In this document: positions 37,601 through 46,973 of the stretch, one piece after another
How positions within the stretch are numbered: position 1 is the stretch's first letter
Layout of the letters: the number at the start of each line of letters is the position of its first letter
DNA from: Nocardia sp. CY41
GTDB taxonomy: Bacteria > Actinomycetota > Actinomycetes > Mycobacteriales > Mycobacteriaceae
Reading direction: 5' to 3'
Assembly (NCBI RefSeq): GCF_009829325.1
Contig: NZ_VUOS01000010.1
Location: 169,779 to 233,778 of the forward strand
DNA: 64,000 bases
Position numbers and translations under genes: made by a program
The notes under the pieces: model-generated
Databases searched by the model: none
What the model was told of the DNA's origin: nothing
What the model saw: the letters and a program-made list of their open reading frames with translations, nothing else

Positions 37601-39721
37601 GTCGACCGCGAGCCTGCGCGCGAACATGGTGCGGCGCGTGGCTCGCCGCACCAGTGCGTCGATATAACGCGGCGTCCCGGACACGACCACCGATCGTGGG
37701 CCGTTGACCGCGGCGATGGCCACCTCCGCCCGCATCGGTTCCACGAGTCTGGCGGCTTCGTCCTGGTCCGCCTCCAGCACCGCCATCGCGCCGTGCCCGT
37801 CCAGATGCGCCAGGGTCGCGCTGCGCAGCACCACCACGCGCGCGGCATCCGCGAGGGACAGCGCGCCGCTCACCGCCGCCGCCGCGATCTCGCCCGAGCT
37901 GTGCCCGGCCACGGCGTCGGGGCGAATCCCCCACGCCGCCAGCAATTCCACCAGCGCGATCTGGAACGCGAACAAGGCGGGCTGCACCAGATCGGTGGGT
38001 TGCGTCTCACCGGCGGCGGTGAAGCCGTGGCGCGGCGTCCACACCCGCGGCCCGCCCGCCGTCACGATCGCGTCGGTCGCCTCGGCGAGCGCCGCGGCGA
38101 AGACCGGATACCGCGCCGCCAACGCGCGGCCCATCTTCGGATGCTGACCACCTTGTCCGGAGAACAGGAACAGCAGCCCGCCGCGGCGGCGGCTCACCAC
38201 CGGGCCGAGCGCCGCATCGGCGTCGCCGCGGCCGAAGGCGCGCAGTCGGTGCACCGCGTCCGCGCGATCGTGCGCGACGATCGCGGCCCTGGTCGGCTCG
38301 GAGATCGAGCGCGCCGTGGCGGACAGGAACTCGGGCAACGGGGGCCGTTCCTCGTCCAATTCGCCGGCCAGCCGCAGTGCGCGTTCGCGCAGGTCCTCGT
38401 CGTCGCGTGCGGTGAGCGGCAGCAGCATCGGGAAATGGTCACCATGATCCGGCCGGGTCGGCGGGACGCCGCGCAGCACGATGTGCGCGATCGTGCCGCC
38501 GAATCCGAACGAGCTGACCCCCGCCACGCGTTCGGGCGCGGCCACCCGGCTCCAATCCACCGGCTCGGTCGGCACGCGCAGGCCCCGTTCGGCCAAGTGC
38601 AGCAGAGGGTGCTCGGTGTGCAGGTGGATCGTCGGGGCGATCACCCCGTGATGGATGGACAGCGCGGTCTTCACCATCCCGGCGACTCCGGCGGCGGCTT
38701 CCAGATGTCCGATATTCGACTTCACCGAACCGATCCAGAGGGGATCGCCCGCGCCGTCGCCGAGCGCCGCCGCGAGCGCGCCGACTTCCACCGCGTCGCC
38801 CAGCGGCGTTCCGGTGCCGTGGCATTCGATGTACCCGGCGCTGCTCGGCGCGCGCCCGGCCCGCGACCACGCGGTGCGCAACGTCTCCTGCTGCGCGCGG
38901 CCGTTCGGCGCGTACAGGCCGTTCGAGCGCCCGTCCGACCCGACCGCGGTCCCGACGATCTCCGCGTACACCCGGTTGCCCTCGCGCACCGCGTCCGCGC
39001 TGCGTTGCAGCACCACGACGGCGCAGCCGTCGCCGCGGGCGTAACCGTCGGCGGTGGCGTCGAACGGCGCCGACCGTCCGCCCGGTGAGAGGAAACCGCT
39101 GTCGGCCAGGTAGTTCGAGGTGTGCTCGAGAAGCACCAGATTGACGCCGCCCACGATGACGAACGGCACCGTGCCGTCGGCCAGCAGCCGAACCGCGAGG
39201 TCCACCGCGGCGAGCGAGGACGAACAGGCACTGTCGAGCACCAGGCTCGGTCCGTGCAGATCGAGCACGTACGACAACCGGTTGGCGATGATGCTGAGCG
39301 CGGAGCCGGTCACCGCGTAGGGAGCGTCGTGGCCGGCGCGGCCGAGCACCGCGATGCCGTGGTCGTACCCCGACGCGCCGAAGACGACGGCGGCGCCGGA
39401 ACCCCGGACTCGATAGCCGATCCCGGCGTCGTCCAGCGCCTCGACCGCGACTTCCAGCGCGAGCCGTTGCTGCGGGTCCATCACCGCGGCCTCGCGGTCG
39501 GAGATGGCGAACCAGTCGTTGTCGAAGGACTCGACGTCGTCCAGGTACCCGCCGCGCCGGGAACCAAGCCGTCCGGTCGGCGGGGTGGACGTGGCGTCGC
39601 GGCCCTCGACCAGCAGCCGCCAGAACTCGGCGGCGCTCGCCGCTCCGGGCAGTCGGCAGCCGATGCCGATGACGGAGACGGGGGGATGCGAGCCGGCGGA
39701 ATCCGTGGGCGCGCCGCTCAT
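34679..39721 (-). CDS. Type I polyketide synthase, KS-AT-DH-KR-ACP
   Basis: A 1680-residue single-module PKS. KS (about 14-420): Cys166 in DSACSSSL, His301 in CHGTGTPLGDAVE, His339 in KSNIGHLEAAAG. AT (about 515-830): GQGGQHPKMG and nucleophile Ser608 in GHSSGE; the specificity position reads FAAH, nearer the methylmalonyl YASH than the malonyl HAFH. DH (about 875-1105): His879 in HVVQGDNIVP and Asp1030 in DGCLH. KR (about 1155-1535): GGLGALG (1350-1356), Ser1473 and Tyr1486; the LDD motif reads LED. ACP (about 1600-1670): DLGLSS with Ser1631. No enoylreductase and no thioesterase. The ATG overlaps the upstream ACP stop by ATGA. Expected to add one unit to a FAAL-activated chain. Confidence 0.95.
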   Translation of the reverse strand: MSGAPTDSAGSHPPVSVIGIGCRLPGAASAAEFWRLLVEGRDATSTPPTGRLGSRRGGYLDDVESFDNDWFAISDREAAVMDPQQRLALEVAVEALDDAGIGYRVRGSGAAVVFGASGYDHGIAVLGRAGHDAPYAVTGSALSIIANRLSYVLDLHGPSLVLDSACSSSLAAVDLAVRLLADGTVPFVIVGGVNLVLLEHTSNYLADSGFLSPGGRSAPFDATADGYARGDGCAVVVLQRSADAVREGNRVYAEIVGTAVGSDGRSNGLYAPNGRAQQETLRTAWSRAGRAPSSAGYIECHGTGTPLGDAVEVGALAAALGDGAGDPLWIGSVKSNIGHLEAAAGVAGMVKTALSIHHGVIAPTIHLHTEHPLLHLAERGLRVPTEPVDWSRVAAPERVAGVSSFGFGGTIAHIVLRGVPPTRPDHGDHFPMLLPLTARDDEDLRERALRLAGELDEERPPLPEFLSATARSISEPTRAAIVAHDRADAVHRLRAFGRGDADAALGPVVSRRRGGLLFLFSGQGGQHPKMGRALAARYPVFAAALAEATDAIVTAGGPRVWTPRHGFTAAGETQPTDLVQPALFAFQIALVELLAAWGIRPDAVAGHSSGEIAAAAVSGALSLADAARVVVLRSATLAHLDGHGAMAVLEADQDEAARLVEPMRAEVAIAAVNGPRSVVVSGTPRYIDALVRRATRRTMFARRLAVDFAAHSPQVATVLAPFVGALTEIAPLVPRLPVYSTARRGVKLTTAAMDRDYWAENAAGTVELAAALERAAGDGFSTVLEIGPHPVLLSAVREYPDFRDGAHSVATREDETSGFLTGVARLHLEGRPIDWSALGPFTTSAPRRWRKRKFPLLVAGPASAHVPETGFEAEDLADHVVQGDNIVPAVFWLRRLLHLARDTVGTTAVADFAVHERTDPSVLPEVVYRGPGPEESVRAEVTGTRTLASARPAGDPTPADIVAWMRVVDANRAARHHMRVVTTGAFYQELRRRRLEYGPRFRTLRGIAAGTGRALGLFDAAELHHTATLDGCLHVLAAAVFDELPTTSIPLPIGIDAAWLSHEPNRHVLEVHALIRERSDTGLVGDVVATDQHGVPCLAFSGVHVRYADAADEESSGGFRVARAEQATQTAPFRQEVWETCDPGSLGLGGPAGTLVRRAVVVGASDLAVRLARALDAELPTERIAREPDDASPLVTAMPTGRGGGHGVVVVWPADSGAHDDESAAATTGRILELLQLISGHDATASITVVLPVSRADEPGAVAPVVPAAVAGLVRSLQLETDRPVRLVWTDPDLGNLPLLTRLATTADSALPGELRLSAGEVAVRRFTPARARALPVVGIDPSGTYVVTGGLGALGSVAVRWLLEAGARDVVVLTRAPRPVPALLDGLEDRIVVVRCDAADRVDLANALSDIRASDSVIRGVVHAAGVLEDAGFDAVTAGQLARVFLPKSTAAGNLIELTATDTTDFVLLFSSATGALGAPGQAAYAAANAAMDALAQRDPGRRILSIGWGLWDAGLAAAAGGAGHLRRAGVAAFDVRHGSAVLSQVLRYDGPYLLALEHTPTTDASPVAMRLTNLLAPTLDARPDRTRSAATPEPAEPLTTTIRRVLATTLDLPAERIDPAADFNDLGLSSLLAIEMRRNLEARLRVRIATAELFKHPTITALGAALLDRVAANLGADS

Positions 39722-40014
39722 CGCATCGCGAGGTACTCGACAAGCTGTTCGATGTCCGGATGGTCGTAGATCGCGGTCAGCGGAACCTCGACTCCCATGG
39801 CGTCCTCGAGATGGGCGGTCAGCCTCGCGAGCTGGGTGGAACCGAGGCCGAGATCGGTGAAGGGCGAGGTGGTCGACACCGCGGCGGCGTCGACACCCAA
39901 TAGGTCCGCGACAGCCAGGACGGCGGCGCACGTGAGAGCGGTGTGCCGGCTACGACCCAGCGAACCGTCGTTCTCCGGTGCACCGCGGTGCCCGTCCGGA
40001 AGACTGGGCCGCAT
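39718..40014 (-). CDS. Stand-alone acyl carrier protein
   Basis: A 98-residue acyl carrier protein; phosphopantetheine attachment Ser59 lies in FTDLGLGSTQLARL, followed by the typical ETRFGVEVPLTAIYDHPDIEQL-like end (VEVPLTAIYDHPDIEQLVEY). The start ATG at 40014 has GGGAGGG upstream. Its stop overlaps the PKS start by four bases. It is the first gene of the ACP-PKS-FAAL operon and the likely acceptor of the FAAL-activated acyl group. No phosphopantetheinyl transferase is in the window. Confidence 0.92.
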   Translation of the reverse strand: MRPSLPDGHRGAPENDGSLGRSRHTALTCAAVLAVADLLGVDAAAVSTTSPFTDLGLGSTQLARLTAHLEDAMGVEVPLTAIYDHPDIEQLVEYLAMR

Positions 40015-40166
40015 CGCGTTCTCCCTCCCCGTCGCCCCGGCTGCTGTCACTCACTCGAGAACGGTACCCCCGCGATTATGCCGGAGAATCCGCCCTGAGC
40101 AAGGTCGCATATCCGCTGCCAGCCCGGCTCTTTCGCGATCCGGCGATGATCGCATACCGTGGCACC

Positions 40167-41138
40167 GTGACCGAACCGGACAGCGGTGCCGACACCCGTG
40201 CCGAGCGCACGCCCACTCTGCCCGTCCTGCTGCGCTGCTGCGCCGCCTTGGCCGCCACGCCGGGCCGCTTGTTGCGGCCGCGCCGCCCCGACAAGGAGCT
40301 GCTGGCGAACCTCGAGGTGCTGCCGCCGCTGGCCGCGAGCGCGACCGTCCGGCTGACCGTGCTGACCCAGGCCACCATGTCCGCGCCGACCACCATCGTG
40401 GCCGAGGGCGTGCGTAGCCTGCGGGAGATGCGGCTGTCGATGGCGGCGTTCCTGGTCGAGCATCCGAAGGCCCGCTTCCTCATCGATCCCGCCCTGTGCG
40501 CGGGCGTGCACGATCGCGTGCTGCCCGAACTGCCGTTCCCCGTTCCGCTGCTCGTCGCGCCGGACAAGCCGGTGCTCGGCCTGTCCGACGCGCTCGCCGC
40601 GCACGATGTCGCCGGCGAGGACATCGATTTCGTGGTGCCGACCCACCTGCATTGGGATCATGTGTCGGGTCTGCTGGAGTTGCCCGCCTCGGTCGAGATC
40701 CGCCTGCCGCGCGCGGAATACGACTGGGCGCTCGGCGGTCGGCACGCTCCGGCCGGCGTGGCGCGCGGCCCGCTGCGGGGGCGCAACTTCGACCGCTTCG
40801 AGTTGGACGGACCGCCGGTGCTGACCTTCCCGCGCAGCAAGGACCTGTTCGGCGACGGGTCGGTGCTGCTGGTCGATCTCGCGGGCCACACGCCGGGCAG
40901 CATCGGCGTGCTGCTCGCGGTGGACGACGGCAGCCGCGTCTTGTTCGCGGGCGACGCCGTCTGGAGCAAGTTGCAGGTCGACCTGTTGCGGGAGAAGGCG
41001 CCGATGCCGGGCAAGCTGTTCGACGCCGACCGGGACGCCGCCTTCACCACGATCCACCGTCTGCACGCGCTGCCCGACGGCATCGAACTCGTCGCGAGCC
41101 ACGACTACGCCGCCGTCACCGCCCGCGCGGCCAAGTGA
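40167..41138 (+). CDS. MBL-fold metallo-hydrolase (lactonase-like)
   Basis: A 323-residue metallo-beta-lactamase-fold hydrolase. The zinc motif H160-L-H-W-D164-H165 (in THLHWDHVSG) is followed by DLAGHTPGSIGVLL with the third His, LFAGDAVWS with the bridging Asp and SHDYAAV with the last His, so the metal centre is complete. The N-terminal 60 residues precede the fold. The group includes N-acyl-homoserine lactonases and other esterases; substrate unknown. GTG at 40167 lies 6 bases after TACCGT, a possible leaderless -10; ATG at 40146 is an alternative. It is divergent from the ACP-PKS-FAAL operon. Confidence 0.82.
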   Translation: MTEPDSGADTRAERTPTLPVLLRCCAALAATPGRLLRPRRPDKELLANLEVLPPLAASATVRLTVLTQATMSAPTTIVAEGVRSLREMRLSMAAFLVEHPKARFLIDPALCAGVHDRVLPELPFPVPLLVAPDKPVLGLSDALAAHDVAGEDIDFVVPTHLHWDHVSGLLELPASVEIRLPRAEYDWALGGRHAPAGVARGPLRGRNFDRFELDGPPVLTFPRSKDLFGDGSVLLVDLAGHTPGSIGVLLAVDDGSRVLFAGDAVWSKLQVDLLREKAPMPGKLFDADRDAAFTTIHRLHALPDGIELVASHDYAAVTARAAK

Positions 41139-41144
41139 TTCCGG

Positions 41145-42462
<1,318 letters not shown>

Positions 42463-44034
42463 ATGACCACCGGGGCAGCAGCGCTCGACGAGCCGATCAG
42501 GTCGCGGCGCAACCACTGGAACAACCAGATCGCCGTGCACGCGCAGATGCGCCCGGACGCGGTCGCCGTGCGATTCCGCGGCGTGGACACCACCTGGCGG
42601 CAGCTGCACGAGCGGTCGCTGAAGTTCGCCGACGGATTGGCGCGCCGAGGCGTCGGATCCGGCGACCGGGTGCTGATCCTGGCGCTGAACTACCCGGAAT
42701 ACCTGGAAGCCGTGTTCGGCATCAACGCGCTGGGCGCGATCGCGGTCCCGGTCAACTTCCGCCTCACCCCGCCGGAGGTCGCCTACATCGTCGGCGACAG
42801 CGGAGCCAAAGCGGTCGTCACCGACACCGTGTTGCAGCCGCTGGCCGCCGCCGTGCAGGCGCAGGCGCCCGCGCTGGAGACCCTCGTGGTGATCGGCGGC
42901 GCGTCCGCCGACGGCGCGATCGGCTTCGACGACCTGCTCGCCGAACCGGGTGAGCCGCACACCCCCTTGGACATCCCCGAGGACACCCCCAGCCTCATCA
43001 TGTACACCTCGGGCACCACGGGCAGCCCGAAGGGCGCGGTGCTGACCTACGCGAACATGAACGCCCAGGCATTGACCTGCATCCGAGCGCTGGCGCTGGA
43101 ACCCGATTCGATCGGGCTGTGCACCTCGCCGCTGTTCCACATCGCCGGCCTCGGCAGTCTCGCACCGGCTTTCCTGCTGGGCTCGAAGACGGTGCTGCAT
43201 CCGCTCGGCGCCTTCGACGCCGGTGAATTCCTGGACGCGCTGGAGCGTGAGCAGGCCACCTCCGCCTTCTGCGTGCCCGCCCAGTGGCAGTTGGTCTGCG
43301 ACCATCCGACGGTGAAGGACCGCAAACTCGCGCTGGAGGTACTCAGCTGGGGCGCGGCGCCCGCCTCGGACACCGTGCTGCGCGCGATGGCCGAGTGCTT
43401 CCCGAACGCGTTCAACGTCGCGGTGTTCGGCCAGACGGAGATGTCGCCGATCACCTGCGTGCTGGAGGGCAAGGACGCCATCCGCAAGCTCGGCTCGGTC
43501 GGCAAGGTGATCCCCACGATTCAGGCCCGCATCGTGGACGACGAGATGAACGACGTCGCGCCCGGCGAGGTGGGCGAGATCGTCTACCGTGGCCCGACGC
43601 TCATGCAGGGCTACTGGAACAAACCCGAGGCCACCGCCGAAGCGTTCGCGGGCGGCTGGTTCCACTCGGGCGATCTGGTCCGGCAGGACGAAGAGGGCTT
43701 CGTCTACGTGGTCGACCGCAAGAAGGACATGATCATCTCCGGCGGTGAGAACATCTACTGCGCCGAGGTGGAGAACGTCCTGTTCGCGCACCCGAAGATC
43801 CGCGAGGCGGCGGTGGTCGGCCGGGCGCACGAGAAGTGGGGCGAAGTGCCGGTCGCGGTGGTCGCGCTGCACAACCCGGACGACGAGCTGACCCTCGCCG
43901 AACTGGAGCCGTTCCTCAACGAGAATCTGGCGCGCTACAAGCACCCCAAGGACTTGGTGCTGCTGCCCGAGCTGCCCCGCAACGCGAGCGGCAAAGTGGT
44001 GAAAGTCCAGTTGCGCAAGGACTACTCGTCCTGA
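42463..44034 (+). CDS. Long-chain acyl-CoA ligase, FadD5-like
   Basis: A 523-residue ANL-superfamily ligase forming acyl-CoA from fatty acid, ATP and CoA. SRRNHWNNQIAVHAQMRPD at the N-terminus resembles FadD5; LIMYTSGTTGSPKGAVLTY is the AMP-binding P-loop; GQTEMSPITC, STG-like FHSGDLVRQDEEGFVYVVDR and GGENIYCAEVENVL follow; the catalytic Lys is in NASGKVVKVQLRKD. ATG 42463 was chosen for its spacing of 9 bases to GAGAGGAG (GTG at 42457 would be 3 bases away). FadD5 is linked to Mce-type lipid import in mycobacteria; here the only Mce-related gene is at the far left edge. Confidence 0.88.
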   Translation: MTTGAAALDEPIRSRRNHWNNQIAVHAQMRPDAVAVRFRGVDTTWRQLHERSLKFADGLARRGVGSGDRVLILALNYPEYLEAVFGINALGAIAVPVNFRLTPPEVAYIVGDSGAKAVVTDTVLQPLAAAVQAQAPALETLVVIGGASADGAIGFDDLLAEPGEPHTPLDIPEDTPSLIMYTSGTTGSPKGAVLTYANMNAQALTCIRALALEPDSIGLCTSPLFHIAGLGSLAPAFLLGSKTVLHPLGAFDAGEFLDALEREQATSAFCVPAQWQLVCDHPTVKDRKLALEVLSWGAAPASDTVLRAMAECFPNAFNVAVFGQTEMSPITCVLEGKDAIRKLGSVGKVIPTIQARIVDDEMNDVAPGEVGEIVYRGPTLMQGYWNKPEATAEAFAGGWFHSGDLVRQDEEGFVYVVDRKKDMIISGGENIYCAEVENVLFAHPKIREAAVVGRAHEKWGEVPVAVVALHNPDDELTLAELEPFLNENLARYKHPKDLVLLPELPRNASGKVVKVQLRKDYSS

Positions 44035-44048
44035 CCGGTCGACGGGTT

Positions 44049-44064
44049 CGTTTCACGTGAATCG
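44049..44064. promoter_or_regulatory. parS-like site (degenerate)
   Basis: The 16 bases share 13 with the ParB-binding consensus TGTTTCACGTGAAACA, keeping the full TTTCACGTGAA core. It lies between the fadD5-like gene and the isochorismatase-like gene. It could be a ParB site or simply a chance E-box-like palindrome. Confidence 0.35.
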
Positions 44065-44100
44065 GACACCGGGCGGGGCGCGGATGCGTAAGGTCGTCAC

Positions 44101-44703
44101 ATGGCGATCCGACGCATCCGCGCCGCCGTGCTGGCGCTGCACTGGCAGGTGAATGTCATTCGCCCAGAAGGGTTTTTCGGACCCATGCTCGCCGCGCCCG
44201 TGATGGCATCCGGCGTGGTGCCGCGGGCGACGGACTTCCACGCGGCGGCGTCGGCGGCAGGGGCGCCGGTGATCTTCACCAGGTTCACCATTCCGGTCGG
44301 CGAGGGTGAGCTGGTGCGCAACACCGGATTCATGCGCTCGGTCGGTGCGGCGCAAACCGAGTTCCGGCCGGATTCGCCCGGGGCCGCGATCATTCCAGAG
44401 ATGGCGGCGCAGCCGACGGAAGTTTTCGACAACCAGAAACTGTCCGGCCTGGCGGGCAGCAAATTGCCGGAGTGGTTGGCGGATCAGGGTATCGAGACGC
44501 TCCTGCTCACCGGCGTCGCGACCAATCTCACCGTCGAGCAGACCGCGCGGCACGGCACCGATCTCGGCTTCGCCGTGCACGTGGTGGCCGACTGCGTGGC
44601 CGCCGCAGGTCCGGAGGCGCACGAAGCCGCGCTGACCAACCTCGAACTCGTCACCGCGGGCACCGTCCGGGCCGCGGACGCGCTGGAACTTCTCGGCCGC
44701 TGA
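44101..44703 (+). CDS. Isochorismatase-fold protein with altered catalytic residues
   Basis: A 200-residue protein with the isochorismatase-like cysteine hydrolase fold (VIFTRFTIPVG, FDNQKLSGLAGSKLPEWL, LLLTGVATNLTVEQTARHG, HVVADCVAA). The family's triad is Asp-Lys-Cys: here the N-terminal Asp (normally in LVIDMQ) is His14 in LALHWQ, a Lys is kept at about 113, and the nucleophile Cys (normally in TNVCVE) is Thr144. With two of three residues replaced it is unlikely to hydrolyse amides or isochorismate in the usual way. It may be a binding protein or use other chemistry. The ATG at 44101 lacks a clear ribosome site. Confidence 0.8.
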   Translation: MAIRRIRAAVLALHWQVNVIRPEGFFGPMLAAPVMASGVVPRATDFHAAASAAGAPVIFTRFTIPVGEGELVRNTGFMRSVGAAQTEFRPDSPGAAIIPEMAAQPTEVFDNQKLSGLAGSKLPEWLADQGIETLLLTGVATNLTVEQTARHGTDLGFAVHVVADCVAAAGPEAHEAALTNLELVTAGTVRAADALELLGR

Positions 44704-44815
44704 GCGACACGCGCGGGCGACAACCGGCCTGCCGCCGAATCTTGACGAAAACTTGTCGTCCAGCGGGTCTCTCGTTGACGGGATCCATACAGCCGTCCTC
44801 CTAGGCTGCGAAATC

Positions 44816-45556
44816 GTGCGCCCAACTCCTTGGCAGAACAGAGAAGCTCTACTCGAGCGGGTCGGCTCGGCCGGTGGGGCGGCACGACGTCGACGGGATG
44901 GCGCGTGGCGTGGGGGCGCGCTCCGTGTGAAGCGGCCGGTAGTCGCGCTCCGAGGCAACTGGGTTCAGCTGTCCGCCGCGGTCGGCTGTCTCATCACCTT
45001 GGTTCTGCTGTTCCAGCCGTGGCTCACCACGGGCACCGGTGGGACGGACGGGGTGATCCGCGCGAACGCCTTCGGCCGCATGTACGTGACCACGTCATTG
45101 GTCGATCTGTGGGCGCGAGCATCGGTGCCCGGCCCGAAAGCCACTGGGGCGTGGGGCATCCTCACCGGCGTCGCGATCGTCATCGCCGTGTGCACTGTGG
45201 CGGTCGGCAGCGTGGTCCGCACCGAAGTGTTCGCGCAGCTGGCGGTCGCCGCCACGGTTCTCGTCGCCGTCTGCACCGTTGCCACCGCGCTCTACCTCAA
45301 CAGCAAAGGCGACGAACTGACGCGTGCGGTCTCTTATGGGACAGCGCGAGATCCGGGTACCCAAATCGGACTGCTGGTCCGGTGGGCCAAGGGGCACGAC
45401 AACTATCCGGCACCCGGGTTCCGGCAGGTTTCGTACGCGACCTACAGCCTCACGTGGTCCGCGCTCTGCGCCATCGTGATCTCACTGCTTTGCGCCATGG
45501 CTGTTGCCGGGCAGTGGATTCTCCGCCACGAGAAGCGTCTGCGTGAAAGCGACTGA
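44816..45556 (+). CDS. Four-helix membrane protein, hypothetical
   Basis: A 246-residue protein with a basic N-terminal 45 residues (ARRRRDGAWRGGALRVKRP), then four hydrophobic helices at about 50-70, 115-140, 148-172 and 215-238, with short polar loops. No family recognised. GTG at 44816 lies 8 bases after TAGGCT, a leaderless-type arrangement; a longer frame upstream lacks start signals. It stands alone between the isochorismatase-like gene and the convergent TetR gene. Confidence 0.6.
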   Translation: MRPTPWQNREALLERVGSAGGAARRRRDGAWRGGALRVKRPVVALRGNWVQLSAAVGCLITLVLLFQPWLTTGTGGTDGVIRANAFGRMYVTTSLVDLWARASVPGPKATGAWGILTGVAIVIAVCTVAVGSVVRTEVFAQLAVAATVLVAVCTVATALYLNSKGDELTRAVSYGTARDPGTQIGLLVRWAKGHDNYPAPGFRQVSYATYSLTWSALCAIVISLLCAMAVAGQWILRHEKRLRESD

Positions 45557-45588
45557 AACCCGAGGACAGGAGAACGGGAGAGCGCGGC

Positions 45589-46164
45589 TCAGTCCCCCAT
45601 CCGATCGCTCAAACCGGGGCCGACCAGGCGCACCAATCGCCGGTACGCCTCCTCCGCCGTGAGCGGTGGTTGCGGTTCTGCGATGGCCCCGAGCAGGCCG
45701 ACGACACCCCAGGACAGGAACGTCACGGTGGTCGCGAACTCGTCCTCCGGCATCGTCAGCCGCTCGCCCAGCCGCTCGGCGAGTATCTGCGCGACCATCA
45801 CCCGCGTGGTGCGCAGCAGCACGGTGCCGCTCTTGCGGCCGAGCAGTGCACGGTAGATCTCGGGATGAGTGGCGGCCAGGTCGAACAGCGTGCGCACGGG
45901 AGCGAGCAGTTCGGGAGCGTCGGCGTCCGGCTCGGCCGCGGCCATGGCCGCGCGTAGATAGTCGGTGCTGCTGCGCAACAGCAGGTCGTCCTTGTCCCGG
46001 TAGTGCGCGTAGAACGTCGACCGTCCGACGTCCGCCCGATCCAGGATGTCGCGGACGGTGATCCGGTCGTACGACCGTTCGACCATCAGCTCGATCAGCG
46101 CCCGGTGCAGCAGGGCTCTGGTGCGGCGGACCCGGCGATCGGCGGTGTCTTGTTCTTCCGGCAC
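45589..46164 (-). CDS. TetR family transcriptional regulator
   Basis: A 191-residue regulator. The helix-turn-helix reads RRTRALLHRALIELMVERSY then ITVRDILDRADVGRSTFYAHY, a full TetR signature; the C-terminal domain (AAMAAAEPD to RLVGPGL) is typical of the AcrR-like group whose ligand is unknown. GTG at 46164 has GGGAGG 4 bases upstream. The perfect ATCCGTCC-N6-GGACGGAT repeat 26 bases upstream, in the region shared with the divergent methyltransferase gene, is its probable operator. Confidence 0.88.
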   Translation of the reverse strand: MPEEQDTADRRVRRTRALLHRALIELMVERSYDRITVRDILDRADVGRSTFYAHYRDKDDLLLRSSTDYLRAAMAAAEPDADAPELLAPVRTLFDLAATHPEIYRALLGRKSGTVLLRTTRVMVAQILAERLGERLTMPEDEFATTVTFLSWGVVGLLGAIAEPQPPLTAEEAYRRLVRLVGPGLSDRMGD

Positions 46165-46189
46165 GGTACCTCCCGGACAAAAGTCTCGT

Positions 46190-46211
46190 ATCCGTCCGGT
46201 TACGGACGGAT
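46190..46211. promoter_or_regulatory. Perfect inverted repeat, 8-base arms, TetR operator candidate
   Basis: ATCCGTCC (46190-46197) and GGACGGAT (46204-46211) flank six bases. It lies between the TetR gene start and the divergent methyltransferase start, able to control both. Confidence 0.65.
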
Positions 46212-46262
46212 CCCGGGGCATTGCCCCTGGTCGGCAGCGCGACGGCGGCCGATCCTGAACTC

Positions 46263-46973
46263 ATGTCCCGAAACGAACCACAGTCTGCCATCACTTCGCA
46301 CGATGACGTCGGAGTCCTGCTCACCCAGCCACGCCGCTACCGTGCGTTCAAAGCCGCTTTCCTGCTCGGCGGAGGAGACCGCCTGAACGCCCGCCTCGCC
46401 GGGCTGGCTCGTCCGGCGCCCGACGCCGACGTCGTCGACATCGGTTGCGGCCCCGGCGACCTCGCGCGGGTGCTGGCGCGCCGCGCCGGCCGGGTCACCG
46501 GCGTCGACCCGGCGCCGCAGATGGTCGACTACGCGACCGCGCGCTGCCGCGATCTGCCGAATTGCCGATTCGAACGCGGTAGCGCGCAGTCGCTTCCGCT
46601 GCCCGACGCGTCCGCCGATCTGGTGACCTGTACCTTTGCCATGCACCACATCCCCGCGGCGCACCGTGCCGACGCCGTCGCGCAGATGTTTCGGGTCTTG
46701 CGGCCCGGCGGCCGATTGCTGCTCGCCGACACCTATCCGACCGACCCGCTGCGCTCCACCGCCGTGCGGGTGATGGCCCGGTTCGCGGCCCACCGCACGC
46801 ACGACACCGGCCACGGCGACGACCACGGTGATCCCATGGCAGACATCGACATCCGCCGGTACCGAGCCATGCTGGAGGACACCGGTTTCGAGGATGTCGA
46901 GTTCGTCGTCGTGCGCCCCGCGACCGGCGTCCTGTCTGCCACCAAGCCGCAAGCCGCGCCGGAACGGACCTAG
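46263..46973 (+). CDS. Class I SAM-dependent methyltransferase
   Basis: A 236-residue methyltransferase of the UbiE/Methyltransf_11 type. Motif I is VVDIGCGPGDLARVLA, the acidic ribose-binding residue follows in VTGVDPAPQMVDYA, and SLPLPDASADLVTCTFAMHHI with FRVLRPGGRLLLADTY complete the fold. The acceptor is unknown. ATG at 46263 has no good ribosome site. It is divergent from the TetR gene and likely its target. Its stop shares the CTAG tetranucleotide with the stop of the convergent membrane protein gene (46970-46973). Confidence 0.82.
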   Translation: MSRNEPQSAITSHDDVGVLLTQPRRYRAFKAAFLLGGGDRLNARLAGLARPAPDADVVDIGCGPGDLARVLARRAGRVTGVDPAPQMVDYATARCRDLPNCRFERGSAQSLPLPDASADLVTCTFAMHHIPAAHRADAVAQMFRVLRPGGRLLLADTYPTDPLRSTAVRVMARFAAHRTHDTGHGDDHGDPMADIDIRRYRAMLEDTGFEDVEFVVVRPATGVLSATKPQAAPERT

